From the NCBI GenBank assembly GCA_963682175.1, contig OY821775.1, positions 15,286,501 to 15,350,500 of the forward strand: a DNA stretch of 64,000 nucleotides. Direction: 5' to 3'. Shown here in pieces: positions 1 to 10,810 of the stretch. The stretch is from Triglochin maritima. Taxonomy: Eukaryota; Streptophyta; Magnoliopsida; Alismatales; Juncaginaceae. Under the pieces are notes generated by a model. That model saw only the letters and a list, made by a program, of their open reading frames with translations. It did not search any database and had not been told where the DNA came from. The position numbers were made by a program, and so were the translations under genes. The first letter of the stretch is position 1. Each line of letters starts with the position of its first letter.

Positions 1-93
1 TGTTAAATATGATAACTAATCTCATTTTTTGGTTTGTAGGAACAACGAGCGCTCAACCAAGAATGACAATCAAAGAACGAGTTTCCACACAGA

Positions 94-363
94 TTGTCGC
101 AGGGGTGTTGTCATAAGCTGGAGAAGACAATGGTGACCAAAAAGGTTGCCAAGAAAAGGCAGGAAGCTTTAGAGGTTAGGTTGAGTGAAGAGCAAGCCAG
201 TAATTTGGCTCCTCCGTCTCCCCCAGCTAGACAAGATAAGTGGAAGGGAGAGCGCGTTACTCCGAACGAGAGTTACATTAACTCTGAGTCGGCAGAGGTT
301 GCAACGAATATACCAAACTCTAAAGCAGAACTTGAGACATTGCAACCACTTTTAGCCTACTAA
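94..363 (+). pseudogene. CACTA transposase-associated domain fragment (Transposase_24-like)
   Basis: This short 89-codon open frame contains a stretch (about residues 46-73) with the spacing of the plant En/Spm-type Transposase_24 motif: a basic/W start, a polar turn, then a Y-I-N segment and an acidic-Val-Ala-x-x-Ile helix. The family motif usually reads W..(T/S)H...DG.(Y/F)VN..A..V...I. Sequence just upstream (about 38-93) gives similar weak matches in another frame and follows a TTTGTAG that could be a splice acceptor. It is probably the last exon of a decayed CACTA transposase-linked gene; it lies upstream of the subterminal repeats, as expected. The match is by eye only. Confidence 0.4.
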
Positions 364-460
364 CTGAGAATTCTGGTATGACACACATAGTGTACATACA
401 AAAACAACATAGTTTAGCGACAATTTATATTCAAAGGCAGCTGAATTTAAGGAACATAGT

Positions 461-530
461 TTACAACACAAACATAGTGTATAGCACCAACGTAGTTTAT
501 ACCACAAAGATAGTTTATACCACAAAGTTA
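461..530 (+). repeat. short tandem repeat, about 18-20 bp unit
   Basis: Degenerate units of the type CACAAAGATAGTTTATAC repeat three to four times. They lie between the transposase fragment and the subterminal repeats of the CACTA element. Confidence 0.6.
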
Positions 531-789
531 ACAGTCTTACAATTTCAATTTTTTAAAGTGTACGTTTGTTTTTCTTGGTTGAACATATTATAAATTTTGA
601 GATTATGTGTAATAGGATAACTGATATGTGTGTATGTGACATTTTTGGTATATATATTTTTAGGATCCTAGTGTAAAGTAAGATAATATAATATTACATT
701 AGGTAGTGCATTTATGTTTCAATTGCATGAATTTTTATGTGAAATTAAAATAAAATCATAATTAAATAATAAAAATTATTTAAGGACAT

Positions 790-1281
790 AACACGTCTGT
801 TATTTCGTAAAAACCGACGTGGAATGTCACAAAAAATTCAAGAAATGACATACCACATCGGCATTGTTTGCAACCAACCGGCGTGGTATATTCTATTATT
901 TTATTTTTTCGAAATTCATTTTTTCGTAATAGAACATACCACGTTGGGTTTCTGTTTCAACCGACGTGGTGTGTCTATAGACCACGTAGGTCACTTGCTA
1001 ACAAATTAACGTGGTACGTCGACTTATTATTGGATTCGTCGACCTAATAATACATCCGTGTCGGTCTTGTGGGGGCGGCCGACGTGGCATGTTGTAAATA
1101 TCACGTCGGTGTTATTGGTAAATACTGAAGTGGTTGACCTACGTACCACGTTGACGTATTGGCCGACATGATATCTCCCTCCCTTACTACGTCCCTCGAA
1201 CACACGTCAGTCAATTAGGATTAGTCAACCTGACGTGATATGTCGAAAATACTGACATAATAACGTCATTCTGCAGTAGTG
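790..1281 (+). repeat. CACTA subterminal repeat cluster
   Basis: The motif ACCGACGTGG(T/C)ATGTC and its complement recur many times in both orientations (for example near 812, 850, 880, 930, 960, 1005, 1080, 1105 and 1150). The cluster ends at the terminal repeat at 1281. In CACTA elements such subterminal motifs bind the TNPA-type protein. Confidence 0.7.
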
Positions 1282-2799
1282 TCGAGCCACAGCTCATGAG
1301 CCAAATTGTAATTTACCAAAAAAGAAAAGAAATCTAGAATGAAAAATGAAGAGAAAACCGAAGAAAAATTCTCCTATACGAAATGGACTCCCAACTTCTC
1401 TTCAACTTCTATGAACGTTAATTTTTTCTCTTTCTAGATTCCGCAAATTAACCGAATTGAAATAAGATGACTAAATAAACATGGTGTTTTTGGTAGCATA
1501 ATGCAATTCTTTTTTTCTTCTCATAATTCATTTTTATCCAACAAGTAGATAAGTAGATTTCATTTCTTTTCTTTTATCTCATTTATTTCTTTTTAAACAC
1601 GCCACATGGGAAATAAGTCAATGATTTTGATAAACTTAATGAAATAGTAGTGGTGGTAGTTCTTATAAAAACACCCTTGTAGGTATACTTGAAATACGAG
1701 TAGCTATGATGTGATTATGAAAATTTTCAAATACATAAGAATATTAAAAGGAAAGTGCTTTAGAGGTCGGTTAAAAAACACCTGCATATACAGGTTGTAT
1801 CCAACACAAACGATATCAACACAAGTTGTGCCCATTTAAACTCACTAAACACATCCTTATTTTTTTGTCTTGATCGAAGGATCAAAAATTCAAAATCCAA
1901 CCAACCATTCTTATTTTCAAATTGTACTCGTGGATCTACTTTACTTCACTTGGAAAAAGCGCCGTAGACATTCAAGCTCCCTACTTATCTTCAACTTTAT
2001 TTGTGGAGCAAATAAATTCAACTAAACATATTATCTAAAAAGGTGTGGGTATCCGGTTAATGACGAGTGAAGGGACCTATATGACCTGATAAGTTACAAC
2101 TCACAAGTCACAAGAGTGGTATAGATCTTAAAAGTAGATTATTCTCAACATTTTAGACCCATATAAATGTTCTACTAGCGTCTCATAAGTCCGGTATGAG
2201 TATGCTTAAAAATGGTAGAGGTGTTGGATTGACCATTGAATATTTTATTATGATACAACATAAAATGTGTAGGTATATAACCTAAAACGAATAAAAAATT
2301 GATAAAGAGCCCCAAGATCTTATGAGTGACGATCCAGAAGAGTAAACTAAATTATCCAAATCAGAACACGCCAACGAAAGACTTATTCTCTTATAATCTA
2401 ATAGTAGATATATACTACACTTCAATTACCCTCTCTAAATCAGATTTATTCTCCATCTATTTAAACTCTTGTTTTGTGGCGCAAAGGGTTGGATCTTGGA
2501 AAAAGAAAAAGGATCTTTACCGAGTGTAAGAAAAATAGTTGATACAATTAAGCAAATAACGACGCCAAATCACAATCAACGAACTTGAAACAAAAAACAC
2601 ATCAACCACGAAACAAACAATTATCAAAGCAAACCAAACAAAACTACCAAGAAAGCTAGGACGGGAAAAAACTAATAGTGACGGTTGTCAGAGACCTTAT
2701 TATATAAATAAATAATAAATATCATACATTAAATTCATGTTATATATTATATATTTTATCCCATATTTTGATGAGAATTATTTAAACCCAAGGTAGCCT
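1282..2799. other. AT-rich intergenic DNA with a dispersed repeat
   Basis: No gene is supported. About 1310-1620 shares blocks (an 18-25 bp stretch around CTCCTATAC and a TTTTTATCCAA stretch followed by T/C-rich DNA) with 54690-55060, so it is probably a small non-autonomous repeat. The rest shows no recognised structure. Confidence 0.5.
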
Positions 2800-3339
2800 T
2801 GTTAGCAATAATAAGAAATTGGGATGAAATCTGCAATATGCCCAAAAGAACGAATAAGGCAATAAACTAATCAAGTTTGTGCTAGTTGGGTTACTGTTCA
2901 CGAAATCAGAACACAATTTGAGGTGTGCATGGCCAAAGAGAGAGGGGAAGAAGAGGTGTTTTGAGGTTTCATTCGTGTCGGGTTCGAGTATTTTGTTTTG
3001 TTGACAACCTAATAGTTCCATTTAACATTCAAATCATTATTTTCACAAGTATTGGAGAGTGTTTAGAGGTGAAAGACTTAGGATTTGTGAGGTCTAGGCA
3101 AAATCCAAGAAGAAAACTTGTCTATCAAGTTGATTTGATTAGTGGATAGTTGTGTTGGCTTGCCCACGATTTTTCCCTTTCCTACACCATGATTGGGTTT
3201 TCCATGTAAATCTTGTTTCTCGTGGTTTGCTTGCTTGGTTTGTGGGTGCTTGATTGTGTATCAGATTATGATTCTGTTGTGCAGTTTTGCCCTTTTCTTT
3301 GCGTAGTATTTTTTGCTATAGAGGTTTAATTTCCTTACA
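2800..3339 (+). mobile_element. 5' LTR of decayed Copia element (start uncertain)
   Basis: The right border is set by ...CCTTACA ending at 3339, followed one base later by a Met-tRNA primer-binding-like site and then gag. The left border at TGTTAG (2800) is a guess from the TG..CA rule. There is no second LTR in the window for comparison. Confidence 0.4.
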
Positions 3340-3340
3340 G

Positions 3341-3353
3341 TGGTACAAGAGTC
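3341..3353 (+). other. primer-binding site (initiator Met-tRNA type), degenerate
   Basis: TGGTACAAGAGTC resembles the plant Copia consensus TGGTATCAGAGC. It sits one base after the LTR end and 50 bp before gag. Confidence 0.6.
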
Positions 3354-3403
3354 ATGGTTTTTTTGGTTGTCTGATCAGAAAAAAGGAAATTAATACGAGT
3401 AGG

Positions 3404-4333
3404 ATGATTTGTTTGAACGGTTCGAATTATCATCTTTTAAAACACAATACGGAAAATTTGTTATATGTTAAAGGTTATTATATGTCTGTGTTTGCTAATG
3501 AGAAACCTGAGAGTAAAACTGATATATATTGGGGCTTATTTCATCGTCAGGTTTGTGGTTATATTCAACAGTGGGTGGATGATAATGTTAGCCATCATAT
3601 TGAGGATGAAACAAATGCATAGACATTGTGGAGCAGACTTAAAGAATTGTATGTTAGAAAACCTGAAGAAAAGAAATTGTTTCTGATACAAAAGATTATG
3701 GCATTGAGATATCATGATGGCACTCCCTTGAGATGTCATTTAATAACTTATCAAGGTAATATAAATCAGTTGGCAGGTATGGGAATAAAGTTTGATGATG
3801 AGATTCAGGCTTTGTGGCTACTAGGGATTCTACCAGACTCTTGGGAAACGTTCAGAATGACTTTGTCCAATTCAGCTCCTGATGTGAAGATGGTCATGAG
3901 TTCAGTAAAAACCACTGTTTTGAATGAAGAGATGAGAAGAAAGAAACATGGGTCCTATTTGTATTATGATGCCTTGGTTGTTGAAAACATGGGCAGGAAT
4001 GAGTCTCGAGGTTCAAGAAATAAGGACAAGAGTCGAGATAGAAGCAAAGGCAAATCTAATAAATTTATGAATGTTGAGTGCCATTATTGTCATGCCAAGG
4101 GGCATATTAAAAAGTATTGTCGTCGGTTCAAGAGAAACAATTAGAAGGACAAAGGCATTGCGAAGAAAAGTGATGGAAGGAGCAGTGATCGGGTTGCTAC
4201 ACTTTCAAAGGATTACCTTATTGTTTTAGATCACAATGTAGTGAATCTTACTTAGGACGAGACAAGTTGGGTGATCGACTGTGGTACAACTATTCATGCT
4301 ACACCTCGAAGAAATTTATTCATATCTTACAGG
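3404..4333 (+). pseudogene. gag: Copia gag-protease remnant
   Basis: One frame runs from an ATG at 3404 through amber stops at 3620, 4142 and 4253. It encodes a UBN2-type Gag: an N-terminal LNGSNYH-like start, a LWxxLKxxY helix, and a C-terminal CCHC knuckle (C-H-Y-C-H-A-K-G-H-I-K-K-Y-C, about 4078-4119). It continues into the protease start with the W-V-I-D-C-G motif (about 4268-4285), which corresponds to D-S/T-G. Coding then stops at the hAT MITE inserted at 4334 and resumes beyond it. At least two stops fall where Gln codons are expected. The element is dead. Confidence 0.85.
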
Positions 4334-4989
4334 TAGCGTTGTAAATGGGTATGATCAAAACCGTTTAATTGCGCTAACTGAACCGACTGGTAGGGTCACG
4401 GGTTGTAAAAATCATAACCGTTTAATAAATGGGTAGGATTTCACTCATCCATTTCACCATTTAACCGCGAAACATAATGAATATATATAATATTTTGTAT
4501 ATATACTATATACATGTGTCTTATAACTTCGTATTACTTATGATGTTTCTAAATTGAAGCATGTGTCTTATAACTTTAATGTTATTTTGTTGTTTGTCAT
4601 TACTCATTATGTGTGGATGTTTGATGTTGTTTGATATGAATTCGTGGATGTTTTGATTATGGATTTTTGGAGGTTTTGATTATAACTTTATGGATGTTTG
4701 ATATTAAATATTGCAAGTATTATAAGTTTAGTTTGCTATCCATTTATCCATTTGACATGTTTTTATACATTTGAGCATTACCCAATTCTTATATCAATTT
4801 TAGTATCCATTAAGTCTTAACCATATAACCATTTAACCTCCCAAAACAATTTAATTAAATAAAATAGGTAGGGTCATGGGTAAAGGTAAAAATAAATGAG
4901 TTTTTAACCGAATCGCGAACCATTTAGTTAGGTGGGTAGGGTCATGGATAACCCATATAATTGCCCACGAATCACCATTTACAGCCCTA
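4334..4989. mobile_element. non-autonomous hAT MITE inside Copia protease
   Basis: Termini are TAGCGTTGTAAATGG and, inverted, TAGGGCTGTAAATGG. Flanks CTTACAGG (4326-4333) and CTTACAAG (4990-4997) form an 8-bp target duplication with one mismatch. The interior is AT-rich and non-coding, with repeated 'GGGTAGGGTCATGG' segments. Removing it rejoins the Copia protease reading, which confirms the borders. Confidence 0.88.
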
Positions 4990-5160
4990 CTTACAAGTCT
5001 AGTGATTTGCCACTGTAAAGATGGGAGATGATAGTTTGGAAGCAGTTTTCGGAAGCATTTGTGATGTGTGTTTGGAGACTGCTAATGAAACATTGTTGAT
5101 GTTTTGTCGTGTTAAAAATACAATTAGTTTACTTGTGATGTATGGACCATGGCTTTGAGA
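4990..5160 (+). pseudogene. Copia protease/pre-integrase remnant, continued
   Basis: After the MITE the sequence continues with a translated Y-T/K-S-S-D-F-A-T-V-K-M-G-D-D-like segment typical of Copia protease/GAG-pre-integrase. It needs a one-base shift from the upstream frame. Similarity fades near 5160 and the integrase and RT are not found downstream, so the element is truncated here. Confidence 0.7.
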
Positions 5161-5313
5161 TCGTTGTTTATTTGTGGATAATAGTTAGTACATAGATGAG
5201 AACTATTGTTGACATAAGAAATCACATGTGATGTCCATGTGATTTCAGATTCAAACTTGCTTCCTATGTTTGCCAATATATGAATTTAAACTTGCTTTTA
5301 TCTATGATGGTAG
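5161..5313 (+). other. junction between Copia relic and hAT relic
   Basis: No recognisable coding. It contains two short repeats of a 'CAAACTTGCTT' block (about 5254 and 5289) just before the hAT start codon. The hAT 5' terminal repeat was not located here. Confidence 0.35.
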
Positions 5314-5707
5314 ATGTCATCTGATCAATAAAAAGATCTTGTAGAAAATTTAGATGTTATTGATGAAGTAGTTGAACCTAATCGTACCGCATCTGAAAAT
5401 AGAAATGCAAAAGGCGCAAGTCCGAAGTTTGAAGTCACTATCAGAGAGTCAAAGGAAAGGGGGGGTACTAAACGAGTTGTTTGTAACTATTGTTAGAACA
5501 TGGAATTATTCATGTAATATTGCTAATGGAACAAGTACAATGTGGAAACATCTTAGGTTCATGTGTCGTAAAAGTCCTATTAAGTCAGAAGGTCAAGTGC
5601 AAGACCAAAGTCAAAAAACGTTGTCCTTTACGGCATCCAGATCCAATATTGGAAGTTATAGTACTTTGTCAGTGTGGAAGTTGACCCTGAGGTTAAAGAC
5701 ATTGTAG
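5314..5707 (+). pseudogene. hAT transposase N-terminus with BED zinc finger
   Basis: An ATG at 5314 opens a frame with acidic N-terminal residues, then K-R-V-V-C-N-Y-C (5474-5497). Shifting frame, it continues as N-G-T-S-T-M-W-K-H-L-R (about 5525-5557), ending with a K-S-P...Q-K-T-L-S-F block. This order (C-x2-C, NGTS.L..HL, then a proline/Gln-rich tail) is the BED finger of Ac-like hAT transposases. The catalytic domain is absent: coding stops near 5700 and the element's 3' end follows 540 bp later, so this is an internally deleted, frameshifted copy. Confidence 0.75.
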
Positions 5708-5709
5708 AG

Positions 5710-5850
5710 AGGCTTGCTCAAGTTATCTAAATTGTGTTTTTATTATGTATTTTGTATTATGTAATGTTAGAACTTAGAAAACATGCATCGGTCTGCTCAA
5801 GTTATTTGAATTGTGTTTATGTAATGTTAGAACGTAGAAAACAGGATATA
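5710..5850 (+). repeat. imperfect tandem duplication, about 60-75 bp unit
   Basis: The block 'GCTCAAGTTATYTRAATTGTGTTT...ATGTAATGTTAGAACRTAGAAAACA' occurs twice in succession within the hAT 3' region. Confidence 0.65.
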
Positions 5851-6248
5851 ATTTCCTATCTCAACTTCTCAATTGATTTGAATAGGTTAATTTGGGTTTT
5901 CAATTGGATATTTTCTTAGACAAGAAATTCAGCAATATATGTATGGGTTTTTTTGTTTGTTTGATAAGTGTATGTATGGTGGTTGTTGCCTTGTTGGTGT
6001 GGATTGAGATGGAGGCATACAGAATGGTGTAATTTAGAGAAGGATAAAGATTGTTTCCAGAATGATGTTGCGTCCTAATAGGATAAAGATTGTTCGGGTC
6101 CAACCCGATTCGACCCACCCAAACCAAAAAAATTGGGTTTGGTTGGGTTGAACCGGAACCAGTTCGGGTTGGGTTTTTCCCAAACCCAAATTTTTTGGGT
6201 TGGGTCAGGTTCTGGCCCCAACCCAACCTGACCCATGTGCACCCCTAG

Positions 6249-7300
6249 TTGCAGGAGTTATTGAATGTTTGGTTCATCCGACCTAGTGTCTCACTTTGGG
6301 GAGCGCATGCACTTTTTGTGAAAGAGGATGGGTTGTTGCGGATATGCATCAACTACCGAATGCTGAATAAGATTACCATCAGGAACCAGAACCTTTTACC
6401 CAAGATGGAGGACATCTTTGACCAGTTGCATACCGCAAAGGTTTTCTCCAAGATCAATCTACGATCAAGCTATCATAAGTTGAGGATTAACGAGGAGGAG
6501 GTCCAGAAGACAGTTTTCAGGACTCAATACGGGCATTATGAGTTCCTAGGGATGTCATTTGGATTGACGAATGCACCTGCAACATTCATGGACCTGATGA
6601 AGAGAATATTCAAGTCGTACCTTGACAGTTTGATCATCGTCTTCGTGGACGACATTTTGGCCTACTCCTCGGATAGAGAGTAACACAATGAGCATTTGAG
6701 GACCGTACTTTGAATCTTGAGGGATCACAAGCTATATGCCAAGTACTAGCAGTGTGAGTTTTAGCTTGACCATGTAGCATTTCTCAGACACATTGTCTCT
6801 AAGGACGGGTTCTCGGTGGACCCGACGAAGGTGAAGGCAGTGACGTAGTGGAAGGCCCCGATGAACATGACTGAGATCAAGAGCATCGTGGGGCTTGTTG
6901 GCTATTACCATCATTTCTTCAAGAACTTCTCCAAGCTTGCATCACCACTGACGGTGCTGACGTAGAAGGGCATCAAGTTTGTATGGTATTAGAAGTGTGA
7001 GGACAATTTCCAGGAGTTGAAGAGACGGCTGACGACTTCACCGATTTTGACTCTTCCGAGTGACAGTGGTGGTTGCGTGATCTACAACAATGCATTAGGG
7101 ATCAGTTTGGGTTGCATGCTCATGCAATACAAGAAGGTGGTGTCGTACGCTTCGAGGCAACTGAAGGTGCACGAGAAGAACTACGATACACATGACTTGG
7201 AGCTAGCAGTAGTGGTTCATGCGTTGAAGACATAGAGGCACTATCTGTACGAAAAGCAGTTTGAAGTCTTCACCAACCAACAGAGTCTCAAGTATCTGTT
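6249..7300 (+). pseudogene. pol: Ty3/Gypsy reverse transcriptase-RNase H remnant
   Basis: Translation gives RT palm and fingers: a V-x-E-D/K-x-x-x-L-R-x-C-I-x-Y-R-x-L-N-K block near 6320-6375, G-L-T-N-A-P-A-T-F near 6560-6590, and the catalytic F-V-D-D-I near 6643-6657. Then come a K-C-E-F connection and RNase H starting near 7030 with Y-A-S-R-Q-L and E-K-N-Y-x-T-H-D-L-E-L. Frame is largely kept but broken by stops (6681, 6711, 6748, 6763, 7233 and others). RNase H is interrupted after the Q-S-L-K-Y-L-F segment by the solo LTR at 7301 and resumes at 9335. The 5' half (LTR, gag, protease) is missing; the hAT end at 6247 abuts the RT. Confidence 0.9.
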
Positions 7301-8471
7301 TGAAGGGAATGTGTTCTAAAAGTTTTACTTTTAAATGTCAATTATTATGAATTGAATGAGAAATCATTTTGTTCCTTGTTTATGTTATTCGTCTTTTGGA
7401 AGTGTTAAGGAAGAGGCTTTTGGTCCTTAACCGTAGAGCTCTAAAAGATATTGGTTTACATAAAACAAAAGATATTCGCAATCATGGTAACTAACATGGG
7501 ACATCAATTACCGAGTTAAGATTGTCGTGTTGCTCATAGATCATTGTAGCTCTACAAGTGAGTGACAACACGGGTACACAAAAGAGGAAAATAGTACTTT
7601 TGTATACCGAATTGACCTAACAAGTAAAATATTATAAGAATGTGTTTCTGTGTCATTAATATTTTACTGTGTCCTTGGTCCTTTGATATGAGACGTATAT
7701 CCGATCGCTTAAGGAGTTCTTAATTAGACTAGTGTCTTAAGCTATCGATGAGTGTAGTGTAAAGGCATTAGTTGGTTAAGTATAACTTTCATTGGAGAAG
7801 ATAGTTAGTCAAAAGATTATGATTGCCCCTCTTAATTGAGTGATGATATTAGTGGGCCCCTTGATAAAGCAAAGTTATAATGTGCACAATGTGATTTGAG
7901 TTAAGTCACATATTTATAACTAGCTTAAAGAGATCAAGAAATGAATACTAATACAAAGATGACACAATACTACTTTGTGTGTATTCTTAATATCATGAGG
8001 CAAGGGACGGACACAAGTGGTGCACTCCATCACTAAATGGATCGGGTTTTGGTTCAAGTGGAATTAAGACATCTAACTAATTGGGAGCTATAATGTGTAG
8101 CTAGATACCGCTTATAGCTTGTGATATTAAGCTCTTAATATCACTGCCAACTTAGTTTAGATCCTCCCATAGGTCACACCACAAAACTGGGAAACAAGAA
8201 ATGGGAATTTTGAGTTCATAAGATGTGTCGGGTTTCATGAAGAAAATATGACACATGGGATGAACAAGCAAAATCAAAATTATGTTGTGATTAATAACAT
8301 AATCAGAATCTAAATTAAATTCATATGTGATGTAAATATTATGGGGTGTAATGATTGATCATTGCATAGGATAATATGTTACATAAGTTGTGAATTTACT
8401 ACTAATCCCGAAATGTCAAATTTTGTACGGGTTAAACCGAAATTTGACAAATCTGCAGAACAGTTCTCAAA

Positions 8472-8678
8472 CGGTCGACCGGTTAGCAGTAAACGGTCGA
8501 CCGATCGGGCACGGTCGACCGGATGTGTCTCGACCGATAACAGGGAATTTTCATCTGTTTGAACGGTCGACCGAACATTGCGATAGAATAATTCCTGTTA
8601 CGAACGGTCGACCAAGTTATTGAACGGTCGACCGAAACCTGGTTCGAGCGGTCGACCGAACCTCCAAACGGTCGACCG
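8472..8678. promoter_or_regulatory. palindrome array CGGTCGACCG in LTR U3
   Basis: Seven perfect decamers start at 8472, 8494, 8512, 8564, 8625, 8649 and 8669. A one-mismatch copy is at 8605 and a half-site (CGACCG) near 8531. Clustered neighbours are 18-24 bp apart, about two helical turns. The array ends about 180 bp upstream of the TATA box. It is probably an enhancer or protein-binding array; no protein can be named. Confidence 0.75.
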
Positions 8679-8857
8679 GTCCAGACGGTTAATGCAGAAT
8701 TAATTTAAGAATTAATTATATTATGCATGGAATTGGTCCATAATTGATTTAATTCGTGGCTAAGATTATTTGTTAGTAAATAATGGATGGTTAGATGGAA
8801 GTTTGCATGAAATCATGGGCAAGAGGTTGCACATGAATATGTAATTTGGAGAGAACT

Positions 8858-8865
8858 TATAAATA
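8858..8865 (+). promoter_or_regulatory. LTR TATA box
   Basis: TATAAATA follows the palindrome array and precedes a pyrimidine-rich leader, fitting the U3/R boundary of the LTR promoter. Equivalent positions in sister LTRs keep the same sequence. Confidence 0.7.
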
Positions 8866-9329
8866 CAAGTTTATCTCATTACCTCCTTAATTAATTCATT
8901 GTTTTTCTCATGCAAAAATTCTCTCCATAATTCTCCACGAAATTCCCTTAATTCTTAAGTTTAGTTTTAGTTTTTAAGAGATCATCTTCTCGAGGGAACT
9001 AAAGAGGGGTTAGTAATTAGATTCTAAACCCTATTGGAGATTGTGAGGCTAGCTCTTCTATCTCCAATCTTGTTTACAGTTTGGTGAAATCTCGGAGGCA
9101 TCCGGCGCAGCAACAAGCATCCTCAACGTCTCTGAATCTTCAAGAAGTTTTAGAGAACTTCTAGGTATGAATTTCGGAGTCCCATGTTTGTTTTAATAAA
9201 AAAATTAAAACTAGTTATTGAAACAAACCATTGCATGCATGAAATAAATCATAGAAAATTGTAATAGATCCTTATTACGCATAAAAAATTCCGAAAATAT
9301 ATATGTGTAATTAAACATGAAATCCTACA

Positions 9330-10810
9330 CTGTTCTCGCAGAAGGAGTTGAATATGAGGCAACGTAGATGACTCGGATTCGTCAAGGACTAGGACTTCAC
9401 CACTTCCCATTACCCACGAAAGGCGAATTCGGTTGCAGATGCCCTGACTAGGAAGGTGGAGGTTTCAGTGGCCAGTTTGTGCATTCAGGAGTGGAAGATG
9501 ATTAAGACGTTGGCAGAGTGGAGGTCGCTCGTTGAGGGATCAGAGGGGGTTGTGATTGTCGGACTGAGAGTGGAGCCTCGAATAGTTTCGAGTATCGTGC
9601 ATGCACAAAGTGGAGATAATGAGCTGCTTAGCCTGATGTAGTTGGCTGCGAAGGAGGGATCTGATTTCAGTATAAGGGTAGATAGGGGTCTAAGGTTCAA
9701 GAACCGTATTAGGGTGCCGAAGATATAAGATCTGAGGAAGGAAATCCTGGATGAAGCACACAGAGCTCAATACTCTATCCATCCAGGGAGCACGAAGATG
9801 TTTAAGGACCTACAGTGAATTTTTTGGTGGAAGGGTATGAAGAGGGACATAGCAGAATTTGTATCCAGATGTTTGGTCTGTCAGCAGGTGAAGATTGAAC
9901 TCCAAAACCAGTAGGTCCGATGCAGAGAATCGAGTTGCCATCGTGGAAGTGGGAACATGTGACGATGACTTTGTCACGGATATGCCAAAGTTGAGGAGAT
10001 TTCATGACGCGATTTGGGTCATTGTCGATCAACTGACTAAGTCAACACACTTCTTAGCGATCAGTACCACATTGCCTTTAGTGGGTTTAGCTAATTTGTA
10101 CAATGAGGAGATAGTCAAATTGCATGGAGTACTACTGAGCATCATCTCTGAAAGAGACCCTAGGTTTACATCCAGGTTTTGGGAGAGTTTGCAGAAAGCC
10201 TTAGGGAAGCGGTTGAAGTTCAGCACCGCCTTTCACCCACAGACAAACGGTCAGTCGGAGAGGATCATCCAGATGTTAGAGGATATGTTGAGAGCTTGCA
10301 CTCTAGATTGGGCAGGACATTAGGATGACCACTTATCGCTGACAGAGTTCACCTACAACAATGGGAGGCTTTACAAATCACTAGTTTGCTCGAGTGCGAG
10401 AAGCAGTTAGTTGGGCCTGAGATGGTGCAGATGTATTCAGAGAAGGTTTATGTGACCAAGAAGAGGATAACATCAACACAGAGCAAGTAGAAGAGCTACG
10501 TAGATAAACGTAGACGAGATTTGAGCTTTGAGGTCAGCGATCATGTATTTCTGAAGATCTCCCCAACCCAGGGAGTAATGAGGTTCGGGAAGAAGGGGAA
10601 GCTCAGTATAACGTATGTTGGAATGTTTAAGATTCTGGACCGCATTGGAGAGGTTGCTTGCCAGAATGCTTTGCCACCGTAGTTTATGGGTCTTCAAAAT
10701 GTCTTCCATGTTTCGATGCTGAGGAAGTATGTGGCAGACCCATCCCACGTCATAGAGATCGAGGTTCCAGATATTCAGCAGAAAATGTCTCCGAAGGAGA
10801 AGCCTGTAGA
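9330..10810 (+). pseudogene. pol: Ty3/Gypsy RNase H end and integrase remnant
   Basis: Downstream of the solo LTR the Gypsy polyprotein resumes with the Q-K-E-L-N-M-R-Q-R-R segment and a D-A-L-(S/T)-R-K motif near 9440-9452. The integrase HHCC finger follows (H-x-x-x...H-P-G near 9760-9790, C-L-V-C-Q near 9871-9885). The core shows [11 protein letters not shown] near 10020-10052 and [10 protein letters not shown] near 10230-10260, the latter carrying the catalytic Glu. Several frameshifts and stops break it (for example near 9640, 9725 and 10321). The C-terminal GPFKI-like and F-H-V-S-M-L-R-K segments appear near 10610-10730, then the hAT element at 10811 interrupts. Confidence 0.88.

Larger units (their letters stand above)
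1..1281 (+). mobile_element. CACTA (En/Spm-like) transposon, 3' part
   Basis: The right end at 1271-1281 reads CTGCAGTAGTG, the complement of a CACTA-type terminal inverted repeat (CACTACTGCAG). It is preceded by about 500 bp of subterminal repeats and by a transposase-like fragment. The left end lies outside the window, so the 3-bp target duplication (TCG at 1282-1284 on this side) cannot be confirmed. CACTA ends and dense subterminal repeats are established hallmarks of this superfamily. Confidence 0.72.
5314..6247 (+). mobile_element. deleted hAT element, 3' part with terminal repeat
   Basis: The end at 6247 reads TGTGCACCCCTA, the complement of a TAGGGGTGCACA hAT terminal repeat. It is preceded (6085-6240) by alternating GGGTTGG/CCAACCC blocks that can fold, typical of hAT subterminal DNA. 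The next 8 bases (GTTGCAGG) would be the target duplication, but no matching 5' end was found, so the left border is unknown. Confidence 0.6.
7301..9329 (+). mobile_element. solo LTR, family A, inserted in Gypsy RNase H
   Basis: A 2029-bp LTR starting TGAAGGGAATG and ending ATCCTACA is flanked by perfect 5-bp duplications CTGTT (7296-7300 and 9330-9334). Removing it restores the Gypsy RNase H reading. It has no internal retroelement coding and no second LTR, so it formed by LTR-LTR recombination. Its first 1.1 kb is nearly identical to the LTR at 41946-43983, which suggests recent activity of this subfamily. Confidence 0.93.

Noticed and set aside
8362..8623. Overlapping frames of 66 and 77 codons with repeated Arg/Asp-rich words
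   Set aside because: They are translations of the CGGTCGACCG array within an LTR; the same artefact appears at 43026-43291.
8472..8678. CRISPR-like array of regularly spaced repeats
   Set aside because: The repeats are only 10 bp with about 10-bp spacers, lie in a plant LTR and have no cas genes; a regulatory or structural array is more likely.
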